Assembly: GCF_015351595.1 (NCBI RefSeq)
Contig: NZ_JADKPT010000002.1
Location: 434,001-498,000 of the forward strand
Reading direction: 5' to 3'
From: Flavobacterium sp. LC2016-12
GTDB taxonomy: Bacteria > Bacteroidota > Bacteroidia > Flavobacteriales > Flavobacteriaceae
Length of the DNA stretch: 64,000 nucleotides
Below, in pieces: positions 61,668 to 64,000 of the stretch (within the stretch, counting starts at the first letter, position 1; each line of letters opens with the position of its first letter). The notes beneath the pieces were generated by a model that was given only the letters and a program-made list of their open reading frames with translations, was not told the DNA's origin and did no database searches. Both the position numbers and the translations under genes were made by a program.

Positions 61668-62918
61668 TTAAGATGCTTTTATTTTGAAGACTTTTTCGAT
61701 CCATTCGATGCTTTCATCGACCATGGTGTCGTCGTCTTTTAAGTGGTTTGCGAAATGTGTAGTGATTTTTTGAATGATTCTGTTGCTGATGATTTCAGCC
61801 TGGGCTTCATTAAAATCAGTGATTTTTTTGCTTTGGAAGTTTAATTCTGAATCTTTAATCGCGTTCAGTTTTTCTTTTAAAGCGTTGATAGTTGGAGCAA
61901 ATTTTCTGCCTTTCATCCAAACCACAAATTCTTCTTTTATTTCTTCAATGATTGCTTCTGCAGCCGGAATGTGTAATTTTCTGTTTTCCAACGTTTCATC
62001 TGTCAATTGCGACAAATAATCCATGTGAATTAAGGTTACGCCTTCTAATTCCTCTACGTTTTCATGAACGTTTTTCGGAATAGACAAATCTAAAATCAAT
62101 AAAGGTTTTTTAAGATTTAAGATAGCTTTGTCAACTGTTGGGTTTTGCGCGCCAGTAGCCACAACCACAACATCAGCTTTTTGAAGTTCTAAATGAAGTT
62201 CCGAATAATCTTTAACAATCAAATTTAGTTTTCCGGCCAATTTCTCAGCTTTGTCTTTTGTTCGGTTGATTAAAGTAATATGTTCGTTTTTAGTATGTTT
62301 TACAAGATTCTCGCAAGTATTTCTTCCGATTTTTCCTGTTCCGAAAAGTAAAATATTTTTGTTTCCGATGTCTTCTACATTTTTCATAATGTATTGAACC
62401 GATGCAAAAGAAACCGAAGTTGCTCCAGAACTTATTTGAGTCTCGTTTTTGATTCTTTTGCTCGCCTGAATCACGGCGTTTACCAATCTTTCCATAAAAG
62501 TATTGGCCAAACCCATTGATTTAGAATGCGTGAAACTCGTTTTAATTTGAGATATAATTTCAAAATCGCCCAGAATTTGACTGTCTAAACCAGTTCCTAC
62601 GCGAAACAAATGATTTATAGCTTCCTGATTTTTATAAACGAATCCCACTTTTTGGAAAGCATCTACAGATCCGTTACTATTATCGCAAATAAGTTTTATT
62701 AATTGAAATGGGTGTTCAGCAAAACCGTAGATTTCGGTTCTGTTGCAAGTTGAAGTGACAATTAAACTTTCTATTCCTTCTGTTTTAGCTTGTTCAAGCA
62801 AACGAGTCTTCGCAACTGCATCCAAACTAAATTGACCTCTTACCTCAGCATCAGCTTTTTTATAACTCAGACCAACTGAATAAAAATATAGGTGTTTCGG
62901 TACATTATTGTTTTCCAT
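61668..62918 (-). CDS. hemA: Glutamyl-tRNA reductase
   Basis: HemA reduces glutamyl-tRNA to glutamate-1-semialdehyde, the first committed step of tetrapyrrole synthesis by the C5 route. The 416-residue protein has the nucleophilic Cys in VTSTCNRTEIYGF (about residue 50), the NADPH-binding LLFGTGKIGRNTCENLV, and VVVVATGAQNP. The usual GEPQI loop is LGDFEIISQIK, as in Bacteroidota. The start MENNNVPKHLYFYSVGLSYKKAD is chosen because a 21-residue extension would begin beyond the -7 promoter element. hemL is not in the window. Confidence 0.96.
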   Translation of the reverse strand: MENNNVPKHLYFYSVGLSYKKADAEVRGQFSLDAVAKTRLLEQAKTEGIESLIVTSTCNRTEIYGFAEHPFQLIKLICDNSNGSVDAFQKVGFVYKNQEAINHLFRVGTGLDSQILGDFEIISQIKTSFTHSKSMGLANTFMERLVNAVIQASKRIKNETQISSGATSVSFASVQYIMKNVEDIGNKNILLFGTGKIGRNTCENLVKHTKNEHITLINRTKDKAEKLAGKLNLIVKDYSELHLELQKADVVVVATGAQNPTVDKAILNLKKPLLILDLSIPKNVHENVEELEGVTLIHMDYLSQLTDETLENRKLHIPAAEAIIEEIKEEFVVWMKGRKFAPTINALKEKLNAIKDSELNFQSKKITDFNEAQAEIISNRIIQKITTHFANHLKDDDTMVDESIEWIEKVFKIKAS

Positions 62919-62942
62919 AAATTCACTTTCATAAAAGTGCAA

Positions 62943-62950
62943 CAAAATTA
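62943..62950 (-). promoter_or_regulatory. hemA promoter, -7 element
   Basis: TAATTTTG on the minus strand, 24 bp before the chosen hemA ATG. It supports the shorter hemA start. The -33 element is not clear. Confidence 0.45.
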
Positions 62951-63044
62951 TTACTATAGTGGTTATAAAAGTAACGCTCAAAGTACTTTTTGTATCGCTG
63001 GGTGTTTTTTTGTTTCTAATCGTCTGTTTTTATGCAAAAAGAAG

Positions 63045-63052
63045 TATTTTTG
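63045..63052 (+). promoter_or_regulatory. AraC-family regulator promoter, -7 element
   Basis: TATTTTTG matches TAnnTTTG, 93 bp before the ATG at 63146. It is divergent from the hemA promoter in the same 227-bp gap. Confidence 0.4.
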
Positions 63053-63145
63053 TAGCAAAATCAAGTTGTTTGAAATGATTTGTTTAGAGTGATTCTAAAT
63101 AACATATTCCAATTGCTATGATTTTCGTTTCAAAAAAATATCGCT

Positions 63146-64000
63146 ATGAGTTCTCAGGAAATTATAAAAATTGAAGACGACTTTACGCTGATCCGTTTTC
63201 AAAACGACAGTTTAGAACCGTTTTTTGGACAGCACGAAGTGGGTAGTGGTCTGATACAGTTTCACTTCGGAATAAAAGGCAATGCCAAATTCCTGTTCAA
63301 TCAAGGCTCTTATGCTCTTGATTTGAAGGAAGAAAAATCGTTGCTTTTGTACAATCCACAGAAAGAATTACCGCTGAATTTAGAACTCGCTCCAAATTCG
63401 TGGGTCATTTCTGTTATTGTATCCATCAAGAAATTTCACGCGTTGTTTTCTGCGGAAGCAGATTATATTACTTTTTTAAGTCCTGATAATAAGGATAAAA
63501 AGTATTATAACGAAGGAAATATCAGTCCTTCTATGGCTATTGTGTTGAGTCAGCTGTTTCATTATAACCTTCATCCATCGATAAAAAACCTTTATTATAA
63601 AGGAAAAGGATATGAATTATTGAGTTTGTATTTCAACAGAACCGAAGATCCAAACGCAGAACAATGTCCGTTTTTGATTGATGAAGATAATGTCTTGAAA
63701 ATCCGAAGAGCCAAAGAAATTATCATCGCCAATATGGCCGAACCGCCAGGATTGCAAGAACTCGCAGATGAAATTGGTTTGAATTTGAAGAAACTCAAAA
63801 TGGGTTTCAAACAAATTTACGGCGATACCGTTTACGGTTTTCTATTCGACTACAAAATGGATTTCGCCCGAAAACTTTTAGATAGCGGATCGTATAATGT
63901 TAACGAAGTGGGATTGAAAATCGGTTATAGTACCGGAAGTCATTTCATCGCAGCGTTCAAGAAAAAGTTTGCCACAACTCCAAAGAAGTATTTGATGTCG
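63146..64000 (+). CDS. AraC-family transcriptional regulator (3' end cut by window)
   Basis: The 285 visible residues begin MSSQEIIKIEDDFTLIRFQND. An N-terminal cupin-like sensor region covers about residues 20-170. The C-terminal AraC DNA-binding domain has two helix-turn-helix units: residues about 205-235 (LQELADEIGLNLKKLKMGFKQIYG) and about 250-280 (VNEVGLKIGYSTGSHFIAAFKKKFATTPKKYL). The reading frame runs to the last base, and the family usually ends within a few residues of this point. It is divergent from hemA, so control of the haem genes is possible but not shown. Confidence 0.9.
   Translation, partial: MSSQEIIKIEDDFTLIRFQNDSLEPFFGQHEVGSGLIQFHFGIKGNAKFLFNQGSYALDLKEEKSLLLYNPQKELPLNLELAPNSWVISVIVSIKKFHALFSAEADYITFLSPDNKDKKYYNEGNISPSMAIVLSQLFHYNLHPSIKNLYYKGKGYELLSLYFNRTEDPNAEQCPFLIDEDNVLKIRRAKEIIIANMAEPPGLQELADEIGLNLKKLKMGFKQIYGDTVYGFLFDYKMDFARKLLDSGSYNVNEVGLKIGYSTGSHFIAAFKKKFATTPKKYLMS

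Noticed and set aside
62919..62981. Longer start for hemA
   Set aside because: The added 21 residues are hydrophobic and not conserved, and the region holds the -7 promoter element at 62943-62950.
1..64000. tRNA genes, prophage, integron or classical insertion sequence
   Set aside because: No tRNA cloverleaf, phage gene run, integrase or DDE transposase was seen; the only transposase-like gene is the RAYT at 58222-58773. A covariance-model scan would be needed to exclude small RNAs.
1..64000. Many other TAnnTTTG matches
   Set aside because: The motif is short and frequent in AT-rich DNA. Only matches close upstream of a gene start, preferably with a -33 partner, were kept.

Overview
The window is chromosomal DNA of a Flavobacterium-like member of the Bacteroidota. 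The signs are the low G+C, the absence of Shine-Dalgarno sequences, promoters with a TAnnTTTG -7 element, and a complete sprC-sprD-sprB-sprF gliding-motility operon. Neighbouring genes (DUF4837 and DUF4349 lipoproteins, PorP/SprF barrels, type IX secretion C-terminal domains) fit the same phylum. From memory, SprB of F. johnsoniae is about 6,500 residues. The protein here is 6,005 residues, so this is probably a relative rather than that strain.

Layout. 1-4.5 kb: the end of a plsC acyltransferase gene, then on the minus strand recA, an acyl-CoA thioesterase, a DoxX-like membrane protein and holB. 4.9-32.4 kb: a seven-gene plus-strand operon behind one good Bacteroidota promoter. It encodes a small secreted protein, a beta-helix protein, a small unknown secreted protein, SprC, SprD, the giant surface adhesin SprB and the barrel SprF. 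32.7-38.1 kb: pgk, a LysM lytic transglycosylase, two lipoproteins and an ElaA-type acetyltransferase. 38.3-42.1 kb (minus): rnpA, a DUF4349 lipoprotein, an S41 protease and a tandem OmpA protein. 42.3-45 kb: plsC, an acyl-ACP desaturase and an HD phosphohydrolase. 45-50 kb (minus): feoA-feoB plus a 40-residue Cys-rich partner, a SCO protein and an EamA exporter. 50.1-52.2 kb: an M13 peptidase. 52.2-62.9 kb (minus): a haem cluster hemA-hemC-hemD-hemE-(RAYT)-hyp-GNAT-hemF-fda-hemB, then a secreted unknown, cytochrome c and a GyrI-like protein. The right edge holds a divergent AraC-family regulator cut by the window end.

The operon at 5-32 kb is the striking system. SprB is a cell-surface adhesin exported by the type IX system and made of dozens of SprB repeats. 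It ends in a type B sorting domain, and its partner barrel SprF is encoded next to it. SprC also ends in a type B-like domain and is followed directly by SprD, whose N-terminus is a PorP/SprF barrel. The operon therefore seems to carry two adhesin/barrel pairs. SprD is also unusual in joining a barrel to about 835 residues of a 17-residue Ala/Lys/Glu repeat and a C-terminal SPOR-like domain.

Intergenic DNA is rich in small repeats: inverted REP doublets on both sides of a RAYT transposase inside the haem cluster, two arrays of CAAAG with an 8-bp period, long perfect inverted repeats, and short ATTTTAGATTT blocks. No tRNA, rRNA, CRISPR array, prophage or antibiotic-resistance gene was seen.
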